64,000 nucleotides of DNA from Rhexocercosporidium sp. MPI-PUGE-AT-0058 (lineage: Eukaryota; Ascomycota; Leotiomycetes; Helotiales), in NCBI GenBank assembly GCA_020746875.1, contig JAGTJL010000002.1:682001-746000 (forward strand). The letters are read 5' to 3'. Both the position numbers and the translations under genes were made by a program. Below, piece after piece: positions 24,311-36,110 of this stretch. How positions within the stretch are numbered: position 1 is the stretch's first letter; each line of letters begins with the position of its first letter. A model generated the notes under the pieces. The model did no database searches and was not told the origin of the DNA. It was given only the letters and a program-made list of their open reading frames with translations.

Positions 24311-26912
24311 CTATGATTTTACCAGCGGTCCCTTCCCCAAATGGTTGATCGCCTTGTTGAACGCATTGATCATCCCTCCGTACATGATGCTGCGATCTCT
24401 GTAGGTACCAGTGAAAAGCTTGCCACGAATTGGAAAGAGGACATTCCTCAACTCCTCCGCCAGATCCTTAAGACCGCAAAATTCTGGTGCAAACTCTGTA
24501 GTTATGTCCTCAAACCCAACCATGTGGCCTCGTTTCGTATTGGCAATTTGCCTATAGTCCCCAGTATACCAATCCCGAAGTATGCTTGTCTTCGTGGGTC
24601 TCACTCTCCTCTTGTTCGGCCCTGACCGCGGCGCAGCTGTTTCCTCCAGGTCGCCTACATCTTCATGGCCATAGCGAATGCACATCCATATGAACACATA
24701 AAAGAATGACTCCAGGTCATGCCGATAAGTATGGCCTTTACCTTGGAGGACCTCGATAGCCATGAATTGCATAGTACCAGTCCGGTGACTAGCTCCACTC
24801 GGCACACTGTCCAGCTCCTTCGCTAAGTCAAGGTCAATCAATCTTCCCTTCGGGGCTCCGTCACTGGCAGACTCAGTGATGATGATGTTGTTCTCAGAGA
24901 TATCCCGATGAAGTATCTTCCCATCCTCAAGCAGCGACTTGTGGCCCGCTATGGCATCCCGCAGCGCCTCTAAGAGCTCTCTGACTGATACATACGCGTG
25001 GAGTGGCCGGCCGGCCGGTGAAACTACTAAGCAGCAGTGTATTCGGTTGCCGTACGCCTCGCTCTCTTGGCCAGCCAGGCTATCAGCCTCGGCTTCTTCA
25101 ACACTGTGGACGTCCTGTGTGCTTGACTCATATCCATTCGTGTTATGATCTGCCACATCCGTCTGGCCGTCATCTGATTTTGATCTCTTTATCCCACCAC
25201 GCCCATTAACAAGTCCTTCGTCTCTCTTTCTTTTCTGTCCAGAAGATGAAATCGGCGTGCTGCTGGTACTGATTCCCAAACCCGTCAAGCGACCCATGCT
25301 GCTCTTAGACCTGCCCCTGAGACTTCTCGACGCCCGGCTGGACTCCGTACCACTATCAACCCAAAATGCTTTGCTCGACAACTTCCGTTGCGCCCCAAAT
25401 TCCATGGCTTGCCGTAAATGTGAGATGGTGTCCGGATCGCCGTCAATGGTAATCTGCTCGTGATTGAACCACTCGGCAATGCCTGTGACCCCTCTGTCCT
25501 TGGCCAATTTCAATAACCTGCCCTCCCGTTGTCTTTTGTCAGACGGCCAAGCGAACTTTACCACGTACTCCCAGTCCGTTGACTCGCTTCTCCTTCCTCG
25601 ATAGCATGTTGTTCCCCTACAAACTATCGCTTTTGTCGAGGCGATTGGCTTTTCCTCCAAAGAGATCTTCACATTTCGTGTGAGGATGTACTTGCCGTTC
25701 CCATCACGCTTGACGAACGTATTCAGCCCCAGTTCCGCATCCGTCATTAGCACGTAGCCAGCAATGGCCTTGACGAATCGCTCTGGCTCTTTGTGGATGT
25801 CGAAATTCTCGGAGTTGTACGCTCCAGACCTGTCGAACACCCAAAGTCGCATCATACTTCCGCAGATCGTGAACCCAGGAACGAATCGTCGATCCGGTTG
25901 ACTTCCAAACACCTCTCGTGCATAACCGGCCAATTGTATCAGCGTTTTTGTAGAGCGGTCCTCGCCAGGATTCTGTTTGTGTTCCCCAATGACCAGTACA
26001 CTTGACCAGTCGTGTTCGCTGTTCGATAGGGTAACGTCGACGGAGGTGAGAAAAATGTCAAGCTTGCGATCAGCCTCCGAACCCCTCAACACTTGGTTCG
26101 CTGATGTGTAATACCTGCGGCCAAGTCCGCTGAGAACAGTGTCCTGGAACTTCATGAACCACTCGAAAAAAAGGCCTTGAACCGCAGGCTCTGGCCACCT
26201 GCTCCAGCGACCCTCTGCATATTGGGCTCTTGACACTTCGTAGATATCCCTCGCATTGTTCGTCCAGGCCTTCCCTTCGAAGTATCGCTCGTAGAAGCCC
26301 CCGACATTGTCGAAGACTCGCCCTGTGAGCTCCTCGCAGATTCGCTGGTCAACTTCGTCGTGTGTCTGCTCAATTCCTCTCTGAGATGCTGAGCTGGATC
26401 GTAGTGGTGTGTCGAAGACGGCTTTCTCGAAGGCAGTCGGTGGCGTCGGAGAATTCGTGTGCGCAATCAACTCAAACACCGTACGCCAAATATCCGCGTC
26501 ATTCGAAGTCGGTGTGCCAGGTTCATTCCTGACAATCAGTTCCAATAGAGGGATAGATGACGCGATATTCACCCGGTTCGCATCCACGCGACTGTATAAT
26601 ATACCAAGGTCGCGGGAGAGTGTTCTATCATCTATTCGCGAAGGAAGGATGCGAGCTGCAGGTTCATTTGCTAGAGCTAGGATGAGGTCGAGCACGAGGT
26701 TTTTGATAGCTATATATGTTAACAAGGAGTGTAGGCAGAAAAAGTTGGGACATACCTGCAACAGTAGCTGTTGAAAAGACGACCCGCACAGCATCGGAAG
26801 AGGCAGCGATGCTCAGATCTGTGCATGTCGATTGAAAGAGATGCCGAAAGGGATTTAATCCTTCCCTTATCGGGTTGCTTCTGATTTTTTCTAGTTCGAA
26901 GGCAGTAGCCAT
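24311..26912 (-). CDS. FunK1-type protein kinase
   Basis: Two exons (26912-26757 with phase base 26756, and 26709-24311) are joined across a 46-bp intron, giving 851 residues. The N-terminal third has the FunK1 pre-domain (FFEWFMKFQDTVL, LVIGEHKQNPGED). A basic, Ser-rich linker with a likely nuclear signal (QKRKRDEG, GGIKRSKSDDG) sits near 515-545. The catalytic core follows, with HRDISENNIII, IDLDLA in place of DFG, GTMQFMAIEVL and HDLESFFYVFIW. This is the fungus-specific FunK1 family, expanded in many Pezizomycotina and of unsettled substrate. Length is normal and no breaks are seen. Confidence 0.9.
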
Positions 26913-27787
26913 GAAGAAAATTGACAATGCCGCGATAGATAAAAGACGTGAAATGCATGGAGCATTTCAGTGAGATCACCACAGCAGGTGACAGATTTCT
27001 GTGCGGATTAGTCAGCCCCACCAAAACACCAAAACGCGTCTCACCCTCAATATCGTCAATACAACAACACGTACAATTATGGCACCACCAATGCGATTAA
27101 TCCCTTGGCGAACACCTCCAATGTCACTCTTAAGGCATGAGATGCTACGACTCTTCGGAAGACCAGATTCTTTGACGCGTTGATTGCTAATAAGAGTGCG
27201 CGCGGACGAAGTTGCATTTCAGCGACATGTGGTATTAGCGCTTTCTGCTGGTCGCAAGTTGAATGAGCTCGCCGTGAAGTCCCTTGGCCGGCGTGGCGTT
27301 GACGCAGGGATACCCAGTGTCCAAGAGCCTTTGGACATTTGTCGTACCTTTTCTTCTTGACAACATGCCTTGACGGTTCGCTGCATTCGCTATATTTACA
27401 AGAGAGATCTGAGGCAGGATCAACTTGAACAACATGGGTTGCGATGTGTTCATGATGAAATTCCAACTATGCAGTTACAGAAATGGATTGTCTGAGCCGC
27501 CTGCGCCCGTTCTGAGGATTCTCCAAGTCGACCAGCTCGGCCCTTCATCTGGTACAAGCTGGGGGGCGGGGGAGAGGGTTTCCTCCTGCACGTGGACCTA
27601 ACCCGGATTGCCTAAAGGGTGACTGACGTGAGTCACTAATGCCTGCCTTCCAGAGAGGAGCAAGGAAGGACCAGGCCGATGTTCTGCTTCTGAATTACTT
27701 GCATGACAGCTAGACCGAGCTTGCTTGAAAGGGCATGGTTTGTCTCGGCAATAGCCAGCAGATTCTGTAGTCTTGGCCTCCAGAACG

Positions 27788-27823
27788 GGTCATGGTTCAT
27801 GGTTCATAGTTCATAGTTCATCT
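27788..27823. repeat. GGTTCATG/AGTTCATG microsatellite-like run
   Basis: About five imperfect 8-bp units (GGTTCATG, AGTTCATA) lie in tandem. The unit is the same as in the 36.3 kb array. Confidence 0.7.
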
Positions 27824-28217
27824 CACAAATAACGCAAATCACGATGATTTTGAGAGCTCAGTATGCTGCGATTCGTCAAACTCTGCAGGCAAAAGGGCGT
27901 TAGTCAACCACCGTTCCCTCGTTCCCTAAGCAGGCTATTATTTCCGATGCCAGTGCATGGATCACGTCTTTTTCAAGTTTGCGCATACAGCGCCCACCGA
28001 CCACCGCCCGAGCAGGGCACCAACCCCGCTGGTATCATGATTACCGGGCGAAACTCACTACCCCCATGGGGCGAGTCACAGTCCAGTAGTAATGAACGCC
28101 TCGTGCCGCCATTCGTTGAAGAACACTGAAAAAATCGAGTTGCATTGATAAGAAAGGAAGCGCCAGAGAACCAATCAAGGGATGACTTACAGCCTCATGA
28201 AAGAGCTGAGGGCTTTT

Positions 28218-28224
28218 ATAAATA
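28218..28224 (+). promoter_or_regulatory. TATA box
   Basis: TATAAAT lies 90 bp upstream of the ATG of the next gene, a usual fungal distance. Confidence 0.5.
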
Positions 28225-28307
28225 TGGTGGTGTCCACTCCAGTGGTTTTGAACCTCTCCTAATCGCACTGCAACCTGTATTAGCAACATCCCTAGCCACT
28301 CGATACA

Positions 28308-29175
28308 ATGGCGACTTCAAGCGTTATGACCATGGATGTCGTGCCTGGCGTCCATCGGCCACTGAGCCAGGCGGATCTGTACCTCTCCTCCACCACGTAA
28401 GTCTCTGCCTCCGCCCGAGTATAACTCCAATTTAGATGCATATGCTAAAATCCTGACTAGTGCCACGAGCCTCCCTCGCATCGACGCTAACCTAAAGGCG
28501 CCTGATGAGGACCGCAGGGCCCTAGTTCGCATGATCGTCGACCACAACATGGCCGGTAAGCTGGCTATCCATCTGCTCCACAGCCACGAGCCCCTGAAGC
28601 CAGGCGAGGTCAAGCTCGAGAACAAGCTCGAAACTGTCCCCGGCACGTGGATGCGGCCTGTCCCCGCTGCTTCGCTCGACCCTTCCAGCATCCATGGCAT
28701 GGCCTTCAAGATCGAGCTCAAGGGCGGCGAGAATAAAACTCTCTGTCTCATCCCATACGAATTTGCCAAGGGACCGTCGCCAGTCGCTAAAGACGACAAT
28801 ACAGTCTTAGACTGTATGACGGAGCTGGCCAACTACATCATTCAGCGTGGCTTGGCCGACGTCTTCGCGCTCCAATTCGTCGAGCTCGGGGGCCTTGCTG
28901 CTATTCCTACCGCCGAGATTGAGGTTGGAGGCCTGGGGACTATCACGCTTCCGCAGTCCATGCAGAAGATTGGAAGGCTCGTGCCAGTCAGCTGGCCCAA
29001 GCCTGCTGATCCGACGGCTCATCCCGATGGTCCTGGTCCTGGTGAGCATTGGAACGAAGCCACTAAATCAGACGGTACGAAGACTCACAAGGTCCACGTG
29101 GACAATGCCAAGACTGAGGAGGGAGTCTTGGAGAGTCTGGCTAAGATGGGTATCTTCTACCCAGGTAAAAGTTAG
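28308..29175 (+). CDS. Conserved-type hypothetical cytoplasmic protein
   Basis: Two exons (28308-28396, 28461-29175) are joined across a 64-bp intron with a CTGAC branch site, giving 267 residues. The first exon is too short to show as a frame on its own; the join restores a continuous protein. There is no signal peptide or transmembrane segment. The features are a hydrophilic helical N-terminus, a compact middle (KLCLIPYEFA-like strand region) and a Pro/Gly-rich stretch near residue 220. I do not recognise a family. A TATA box and clean splice signals make it a believable gene. Confidence 0.7.
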
Positions 29176-29530
29176 ATGGGGAATTGAGGTATTGCAGGAT
29201 GATGATTGGGCACTCAAAATGCCCGGTGGGGAATGTGTTCTATGGTATATGTCGAGGTCTCCTTTTTCCAGGTTCTCGACAATGGTGTCGGCATCCTCCA
29301 CAGCTCTTTGTTTGAGTTGAGAGAAATAGATAGTTAGACAAATATACGTGGCTCTGATTCTATCTAGTATATTCGCCATTTTTGAAGCGCGACTCACGTC
29401 TAGATGTTTGATACAAAACGTACATAAAAATTGATAGAGTTCCAGCAAACCACTAAGGTTCAAGTTATTACCAGGGAATTGTCGATTGTGGCCACAGAGC
29501 CGAAGCAAGACAGCAGTGGAAGTTGGCAAT
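29176..29530. other. Intergenic between convergent genes
   Basis: This holds the shared 3' region of the convergent hypothetical and APH-like genes. A minus-strand frame reading into it has no domain. I see nothing else. Confidence 0.5.
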
Positions 29531-30572
29531 CTATAGAAGAATAAGTCTCTCAAGATACACTCCTGACATGGCATCCTTCCACTCGATGCCATGCGTTCGA
29601 AGCAAGCCCATCAGCCTAGCTACCTCCATTGAGCGCCTGTCTAAATCGGAAACTTCCCCAATTTCGCTATCGAACGTGTTCCAGAACTGCTGCCGCAGGC
29701 GAACATGAGAAGGGTGGAAATACCAATCCGTATTCGTCTGGATACCTAGAACGATCTCTAACCAACCAAGAGAGATGCCGTAGGGAGCGACTTTTGCATT
29801 GGCCCAGTCTACGATGCCAGTGATGTGGCCGGTTGCTTCTTCGACATGGAAGTTGTTCTCTAGGAGGTCGTCGTGCTGAAGCGCCATAGGGAAGTCGGGA
29901 CGAAAAAGGAGGAAGAGATTTTCCCTGACCTTATTGATTGTTGGGCGTAGGCTGTCTGGCAGCTCAATGAAGAGCGTATCGAGGATAGCTTCATATTCGG
30001 CCTGTAAGCCAGGCGGTGCTTCTACAGTCATTCTGTTGACCCATGCCGAAGCAAAGAACCTTGTGACACCGTTAGATTGGGCTATAATGTAGGTAGGTAT
30101 ATGGTGAAAAAACGGCAGGTGGTATCCAGCATGTATTAACTGACCTGGCAAAATCTTGAACGGTCTGACTGAGACGTTGTTCCGCGTCTAAGGTAAACAT
30201 CTCTCGCCGCACCCGACAGAAAGCTGGCCCAGAAACCCAATCCCAAATATAAACGTGAAGGGATCCTAGCAGGCCATGATACAGACAGCGTGGCACAAAC
30301 TTGTTGTAGACTTGTTGGATGATTCCAAGGTGTACACTGTCAAGCTTTGACGCCCGAAACTGGACCACCTTGCGAGCCTGGTGTCTCTGCACAGTATAGC
30401 TAGTTCCGCCTTGGATTGACGTGGCGGAGACAGGACCTGCGAGCACCTCGGTAGCGAGCTTATCGCATTGCTCTCTCGTGGCAGAAGTATTAGAGGAGAA
30501 GAAGGCGGAGATCTGTGCTCGGGATAAACGATCGTAGCTCTCTGGCTTGGCTGCGAATGTGGCGACATCCAT
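29531..30572 (-). CDS. Aminoglycoside-phosphotransferase-like kinase
   Basis: Two exons (30572-30145, 30059-29531) join across an 85-bp intron with a CTAAC branch site, giving 318 residues. The join reads QDFARFFASAWV in phase 2. The APH/choline-kinase-like fold is recognised by the catalytic loop QHDDLLENNFHV and the metal-binding GIVDWANA, followed by LGWLEIVLG. Members phosphorylate small molecules; the substrate here cannot be told. The frame upstream of 30572 opens with TTG and overlaps the end of a decayed neighbouring gene, so the ATG at 30572 is chosen. Confidence 0.8.
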
Positions 30573-30599
30573 CACAGTGTCAATCGTGTTATTGTATTG

Positions 30600-31260
30600 T
30601 CGGTCGCTCAACGGCTAGGCGTTGACATGCCTCCAAATCCTTCTCGCTCGCCAATGGTCGGTCGCAGATGTCCTGCCCAAGCTCAGTGAGATGCTAGGTG
30701 GAACTGAAAAGCGCAGCGTCTCGTGGTATGTATTCGTAAGTTCTTTCGAAAAGCTGCTGCTGCTGCAGTGGAAAGTCCGTCCCAGGTTTCTACGGCAGGG
30801 CTTATTCTTGGGGCAGGTGATGGAGCCCTATGTACTGAGGCTCTTGTCTTTCTGGATGCGAAGAGGCGGATATGGCAGACACGTATGTATTCTTCGAATG
30901 TTGTAGGTCTTGTCTTCTTTTCCTCGATCTGAGCGCGAGACTCGGCTTCTTGTCGATTTCGCTGCTCGCCCTCCGCTCCTGTTCTGCGCGCTCGTCGGCT
31001 TGCTGCTCGCTCCTTGAGGACAAACTGGAGGTGAAGGGTTGGTTCTTGACACTTGGGCGGCATCAGCAAGGAGGCTTATTACTGTTAAGGGTAACGCGAA
31101 CAGGCGAGACGCCACCAGAACTCGTCGTCGAGATAACTGGCTGGTTCAGCACGCCGTACTTGTCCGAAATTCTGGTGAGGGCTTGGACGAATTGGTGCAA
31201 GATATGCTGCACGACCCAGATAGTTAAAATTCTGGAATTTGTGACCGAAGCTTGGTCCAC
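30600..31260 (-). pseudogene. Decayed hypothetical gene with frameshifts and stops
   Basis: On the minus strand, pieces of one protein family alternate among frames. TTFEEYIRVCH is in one frame, PPLRIQKDKSLST (then TAG) in the next, and LFERTYEYIPRDAALFSST, TAG, HLTELGQDICDRPLASEKD in the third. Order and spacing match a widespread fungal hypothetical family whose members run from FEEY..CH to LASEKDLEA. A coiled Arg/Glu-rich segment precedes it. At least two frameshifts and two stops make it a pseudogene. Its 3' end runs into the start of the APH-like gene. Confidence 0.65.
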
Positions 31261-31325
31261 GTGTTGCTGCCTAAAAGGTGTTAAAGCCTAAGTGCGCCCG
31301 GGGGTGGGGTTGCTGAGAAAATCAC

Positions 31326-32222
31326 ATGGTATCGAACCCAACTTCGAAAAGTCCCGCGACCACAATATGCCAATTTCCTTTCCCAAATGAACAGCCTCAT
31401 TCGCCTCTTGAGATATCTTCGATGTCAACCTCCAAGCCTATGGCTTCAACGACCTCATTGCTAGCGGATGACCCACAGAAATCCATCCTAGAAGATGGGG
31501 TGTTCTACGCAGAAGACCCAGTCATTGGGAAGCGAGTCGATGACTTTGCGAAGAATGGATTTCCATTCAAGACAGAGGAGGGATTAGACTTTTGCAAAGT
31601 AAATGCTCTTGATGACAAGGCAAGTAAAGAAACTGACATGCGCAAAGGCTATGACTAACTAATATGCTCTAGCGTATTCGAAACGTTGTCGAGTCCTATT
31701 TCAACGAATGGTCGTGCCTAGGATTGTTCAAAGTGTTCGGTCGTAATCCAAGTCGCGCATATTCTTTGCTGAACAGAATGGAGGAGGAAACAAAGGCACA
31801 GGCCCTTGTAGTCCAGTTATGGAGCCGTGGATCGCGAATGGTATACTACAGTGGCTCGCACCTGCAGTCGTTGCAAGCACAGCCTGCAGATATTGGTTTA
31901 CTGGAGATTCCTCTTGATCGCCTGAGAAGGACGGAAGAACAACCGGGCATCAAACACATCGAAGTTGATATGAAGGATGGTGGCCTGTAAGCTTGGGCTG
32001 TATCTTCTTGCTACGGGTGCTAATTCATGTCACAGAGCCATACTAGATGGCAGACTCGGCTTCACAATCGTGCAGGGCAAAGCAATCACGATTGGATTTG
32101 CTGTACGGGAAGAACTCGGACACTGGGGCAAGATGCGTCTACCGAACGTGGAGAAACTCAAGCGAAAAGTCGCTGAAATGAATAGCACAACTATCGGCGT
32201 GAACTTTGATTTTCCGGAGTGA
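31326..32222 (+). CDS. Hypothetical protein
   Basis: Three exons (31326-31619, 31673-31986, 32036-32222) give 264 residues. The first intron has a GC donor (AAG followed by GCAAGT) and the second a standard GTAAGC donor with a CTAAT branch; both keep phase. An alternative start is the ATG at 31413. The protein is mostly soluble alpha/beta in character (VVQLWSRGSRMVYYSGSH, then FTIVQGKAITIGFAVREEL). There is no signal peptide. I do not recognise the family. Confidence 0.7.
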
Positions 32223-32348
32223 GGTCTGAATGGGGCGCAGGACAATACCAAGGAGCAGCATTCCGTTTAAGGGCGTTAACAGGACGCGCGAATTTCAAAG
32301 CAAATTTTTTAATCCCATCTATCGGAAAGACAGTATACCACATCATAC

Positions 32349-33860
32349 CTATCCGTAACCACCAGCACCTGAGACCAAATTTTGTATGGTCTGTGGGGTT
32401 CCATACAGCGCCGTCATTCCTTCGTCTATAAGCTGAGTACTACTCCGACGTCTGCCCACGGCATCGTGCTCCACCGGGGGTATCCTAGCTTGTTGTGCTG
32501 GTACCTCATAATGACAAACAGGGTAATTTGTTGAAGATCCATCCATTGTGTGAGAAGCAAGGAGCGGCGCTCTAGCAACTACTGTTGGGTCGTATTGATG
32601 TCCTGCCGAGATACTTGGAGACCCGTCCATTGTGTGTGAGCAAAGCAGCGGCGCTCTTGCATGTGTTGTGGTTTCGTACTGTCCAGAATAACTCGAGGAT
32701 CCGTCCATGGTATGAGAGAACAAGAGCGGTGCTCTTGCAAATGCTCCCATATAGTCATTGCCCATGAAGGTGTCGCCACTCCCAACAGAGTACCGTAAAA
32801 AGTCCGCCCCATCGGCAGAAAATCTGCCATCATTGCTGCCCAAGGATGTGGATTTGTCCAGATGTGTAGGAATCAGGACGTCAGTCTCAAAATGAGCAGG
32901 TGCTACTACTATTATAGGAAACGTTAGCAACACATCGGCTGAAATAGGAGAGACCTATACCTCTGGCAGCGTCCTCGATACGGGTTGCTTGATAGGACAT
33001 GTCCGGATTGATCGCCACTGTGGCATCTCCACCAGTTTCACCAGCGGTTCGCCGCTTTCGAGACTGGTGTAAATATTCCGGATCTGCATCTGCCACCTCC
33101 ATTGCTCGCTTTCTGCTATTTGTTTCCTGGGGTGAAACCGCATCGTCAGAGGTATTGTCTATCGTGAGCCTTTTGAGTTTCAGCTCTTCGGAAGCCTTTT
33201 CACGTAGGATCCTTCGTCGCTGAATTGCAGTTCTTTCTTTCAAAAGGAACTGATGGCTCCGTTCACCCTCCTTCCTAGTTTTGCAGCTGTCGAAGTGCGT
33301 CACATATCTGCGTACTCGGTCTATTTCGATGCCACAAAACCCACAAGATTCTTGACATTGAACGTCTGCGAGTCAGGTTCGTCAGTCCAAACCCCATGTA
33401 TTGCAGAAATGAGAGAAATACGAATAGTATAATGTCGGACAAGGTCTTTCCAAGTCTTGAATGATGTCTTTGGTTTGCCATCACATTCTTCATGCTCACA
33501 GAAGAGCTTTTCGTGTCCGTTTTCGTGTCCGTCTCCGCCGTCATTAACCAGATTATCAGTGGAGGAGGGGGAGGAGGCGTCGGAGGGCCCATAATCTTCC
33601 TCATCAGAGAGTTTAGGACTGGAGTGTGCAGAACATTCTTGTATTTCGGCGATCAAATCTTGCATCCGAGAGAGCAAGCGTTCCAAACGAGAGGACAAGT
33701 GCTGCGTACGAGACTATAGAATGTCAGACCAGTGACAAGAGCTAGGAATTCCTGATTTACGAACTTGGAAAGCTTCAATGTGCTGGCGTAGTTCCTTGTC
33801 ACTTGAGAAGTGACGAAAGCAAGTCTGGCACTGCCAATGCTCATCAAAATTCCGAGACAT
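32349..33860 (-). CDS. C2H2-type zinc-finger protein with C-terminal tandem repeats
   Basis: Four exons (33860-33765, 33713-33422, 33365-32961, 32908-32349) give 450 residues in consistent phase. The N-terminus has a C2H2 finger (CQTCFRHFSSDKELRQH). A second, longer finger follows (FCEHEECDGKPKTSFKTW through H). A C2HC-like module (CGFCGIEIDRVRRYVTHF followed by DSC) spans an intron, and its restoration by splicing supports the model. A basic segment ending in SRKRRTAGE may be a nuclear signal. The C-terminal 190 residues hold three copies of a roughly 28-residue unit with the core ARAPLLxSHTMDGS. A transcription-factor role is inferred from the fingers. Confidence 0.82.
32499..32745 (-). repeat. 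Three tandem coding units of about 84 bp (ARAPLLxSHTMDGS)
   Basis: Three imperfect repeats occur within the last exon of the zinc-finger gene. The core peptide is strictly kept while the linkers diverge in length and sequence. Confidence 0.75.
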
Positions 33861-34361
33861 TCCGTTCGATTGTCGACAGAACCAAAATCTTGAACAGAAG
33901 GGCCGTGGCATGTGGAGGTTGAAGGAGAGATTGATCAGTTAAGATCAGCCTTCGGTGGAGATGACCGCTGTTGCCGAGGCTTAGCCTAAACAGGTATAGT
34001 CGAATTAAACCCTGGCAGAACCAGGAAAGGAAGCATAGTCATATGATAGGCCGGATCAACACACCATCTCGGCAATCAGCGGAGCAGCGCAGAAGCGTAG
34101 AACATGCTGGATTCTCTTCCGCTTCTAAGGACTTAAATATAAATCCTCGCGTTTGCACGGTCGTCACCCTGATATTCAGTCAGTCTCCATCGACACAATT
34201 AAACACCAGATTACGTCCTTCGACGATACTCCGCGACACTTCCATTGATATAAGCGTCCGTATTTCTATCTTTGGAGATTCAGAATTACCCTGTTGACTT
34301 GAAGCTGGCTAGGATCAATTCACACGCTGGAAGTTGGTTTCCCTGCGAGGGTGTTACGAGC
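33861..34361. other. Divergent promoter region
   Basis: This separates the zinc-finger gene (minus) from the microprotein gene (plus) and contains the TATA box of the latter. From 34165 to the ATG at 34362 there is no other ATG. Confidence 0.5.
34138..34144 (+). promoter_or_regulatory. TATA box of the microprotein gene
   Basis: TATAAAT sits in an AT-rich context. The next ATG downstream, 218 bp on, is that of the 31-codon frame. Confidence 0.5.
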
Positions 34362-34457
34362 ATGCCTGATGGTGATGGGGAATGTAAATTATGCGGTGGC
34401 TCGGGGACGAACGGCGATTTCACCTGTGGTTTATGTAGCGGATCTGGAAAGGAGTAG
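34362..34457 (+). CDS. 31-residue DnaJ-type zinc-ribbon microprotein
   Basis: MPDGDGECKLCGGSGTNGDF is followed by TCGLCSGSGKE. This is one exact pair of CxxCxGxG motifs, the zinc-binding unit of DnaJ cysteine-rich domains, with nothing else attached. It is the first ATG after a TATA box. The frame stays open upstream to a TTG at 34272, so a longer form through an unseen 5' exon is possible. Binding of one zinc ion is expected from the four cysteines; the role is unknown. Confidence 0.55.
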   Translation: MPDGDGECKLCGGSGTNGDFTCGLCSGSGKE

Positions 34458-35475
34458 CGACCCATCACCGAATCGTTGGAGCTGTCGTTTGGAGGATGTC
34501 AAATATCTCGGTCACATGGACGGGACGGTGCTGTGGGGGTTGACTCTGCGCGGAACATCTGATGGAATGTCAAGCCGCAATACTTCTCGGATATATCATT
34601 TTTCCGAAGGTCCATTGCTTCAAGGGACTTGGTTACGTTATGCTGGATGCAAACGGTTGCCTGTGGCGTCCACACGACTTTGATTAGCTGGTTGGCCATT
34701 CACGTGACACATCTGGTCTCAGCCACCTAGTTTCGGGACATGGTTGGGGACGAGGCAATGTTTTCGCTATGGGTGAAGCAGGTTTCAATCAAATGCAATC
34801 GATTCTTTGTAAATGATAAAGTTACCAACCCTCCCATATTTGATGCTCCTCTCTATCATCTTGAAACAAATTTGCTGAACGTATGTGAACTCGAGGAAAG
34901 CCAAGGTTTCAAAGAGCTTGTGGACAGTATGCCTAGACCAGCGGAGTCGGTGCCAGCTGCTAAATATCACGGGTGCTATGTGCATGCACCTTGGCTTTCG
35001 AGATCCAGTGGCTTCTGGATTGACTCAGTTGATTGAAGCTCTGATCCACGCTTTGAACCAAGAGAAAATTCTCGGTCCTTGGTCGGAGAGCTGCTGAACA
35101 TTACTTGCCACAACTTTGTTACCGGGTTGCGGGAAGCAAATATGTTCGATAATGTGAAAGTCACCTGCACTTGGAATAAGTATATCGGAAGTCAAAACTG
35201 GAGAAGGTATGACTTACCCAAGTATAAAAGGTCAGTCCGCCCCGGATGCTTTTGCAACCCAAAATGAGGAAGACTAAAGTCGAGAAAGATATCAAAAAGC
35301 ACCCCACCCAGTTTACTGCAAAAATGCGTCTAACTATCAAATCCCTCCGCTTCTGACGCAGAAAATGATACAAATTGCTAGAACCAAGGAGGGTGTATAT
35401 TCCTGAAGTCAAAGAGAGGACAATTATCAAGATTTTCCGGAGATCATCGCTGCGTATTATTAACCTAAAGCAATT
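34458..35475. other. Intergenic, one unproven frame
   Basis: A 98-codon plus frame at 34740-35036 starts MVGDEAMFSLWVKQVSIKC. It has no domain, signal or splice support and is matched by similar open frames opposite. I do not call it. Confidence 0.4.
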
Positions 35476-36110
35476 TTAGCCAGGGGTAAACGTTTCGAAT
35501 TCAATCTCAGCATACCAAATTGAAAACCCAGATATCACTATGCAAATGAAAATGATAAATCCACCAATGAGTCTGTTGAGGAACGTGCTGGTTATATCAG
35601 AGACGTGCCAAGTATTTTCACCCTACCAAACATTAGCAAAGGCGTAGTGTTGTCGGATTTGAACAAACCTCATAAAGTGCTATCAATATGCCATTCACAA
35701 GCAGCGGGATGATATATGCATTGTGATATTGGTTATTATCTATTGAAGTGCTGTCAACCATATCCACCACCGCCAATGAAGCGAGGTAGGAGATACAGCA
35801 TATCACCACCTGGACTGGTCTGCGCTTCATCGTGCGGCCCCCCAGCAGGGCGCATCCAACAAGCCGAACGACAGAAGCAAGATTGACGATTGCAAAGAGA
35901 CATGCCGAGGCTGCGAAAGGCAAAGGGTCCCCCACCTGTGAAGTGGGGCTGCGCAGGGCCTGGGAAGACTCTAAGATCTGCATGAGGAAGAAGTAAGGCA
36001 GGTAGTTGCCTCGTTTCGTCAACGAGTGCGATTAACAAGAGGATGAATAAGGCAAATAAGAGCAGCAGCGGTGAGCAATGGAATATGAGAGTATACGCAG
36101 GTTGCCTCAT
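35476..36110 (-). CDS. Small integral membrane protein
   Basis: Three exons (36110-36024, 35977-35669, 35622-35476) give 180 residues in phase 0 throughout, with 46-bp introns. About five hydrophobic segments are seen: LLLLFALFILLLIAL at the N-terminus, an ACLFAIVNLASVVRLVGCAL helix, VVICCISYLASLAVV, YIIPLLVNGILIALY, and FIIFICIVISGFSIW in the last exon. The alternation of helices with a short basic loop (GGRTMKRRP) recalls the first membrane domain of ABC-type transporters, but no nucleotide-binding part follows. I leave it as unknown. Confidence 0.65.

Larger units (their letters stand above)
26913..28307. other. Intergenic with a small GTTCATG minisatellite
   Basis: Overlapping short frames on both strands (for example 27077-27466) have no recognisable domain. 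At 27788-27823 a run of ATGGTTCATGGTTCATAG-type units occurs; the same unit forms the longer array at 36.3 kb. Confidence 0.45.

Noticed and set aside
35633..36022. 129-codon frame as a complete gene
   Set aside because: It begins inside an intron; splicing to upstream and downstream exons gives a better 180-residue membrane protein.
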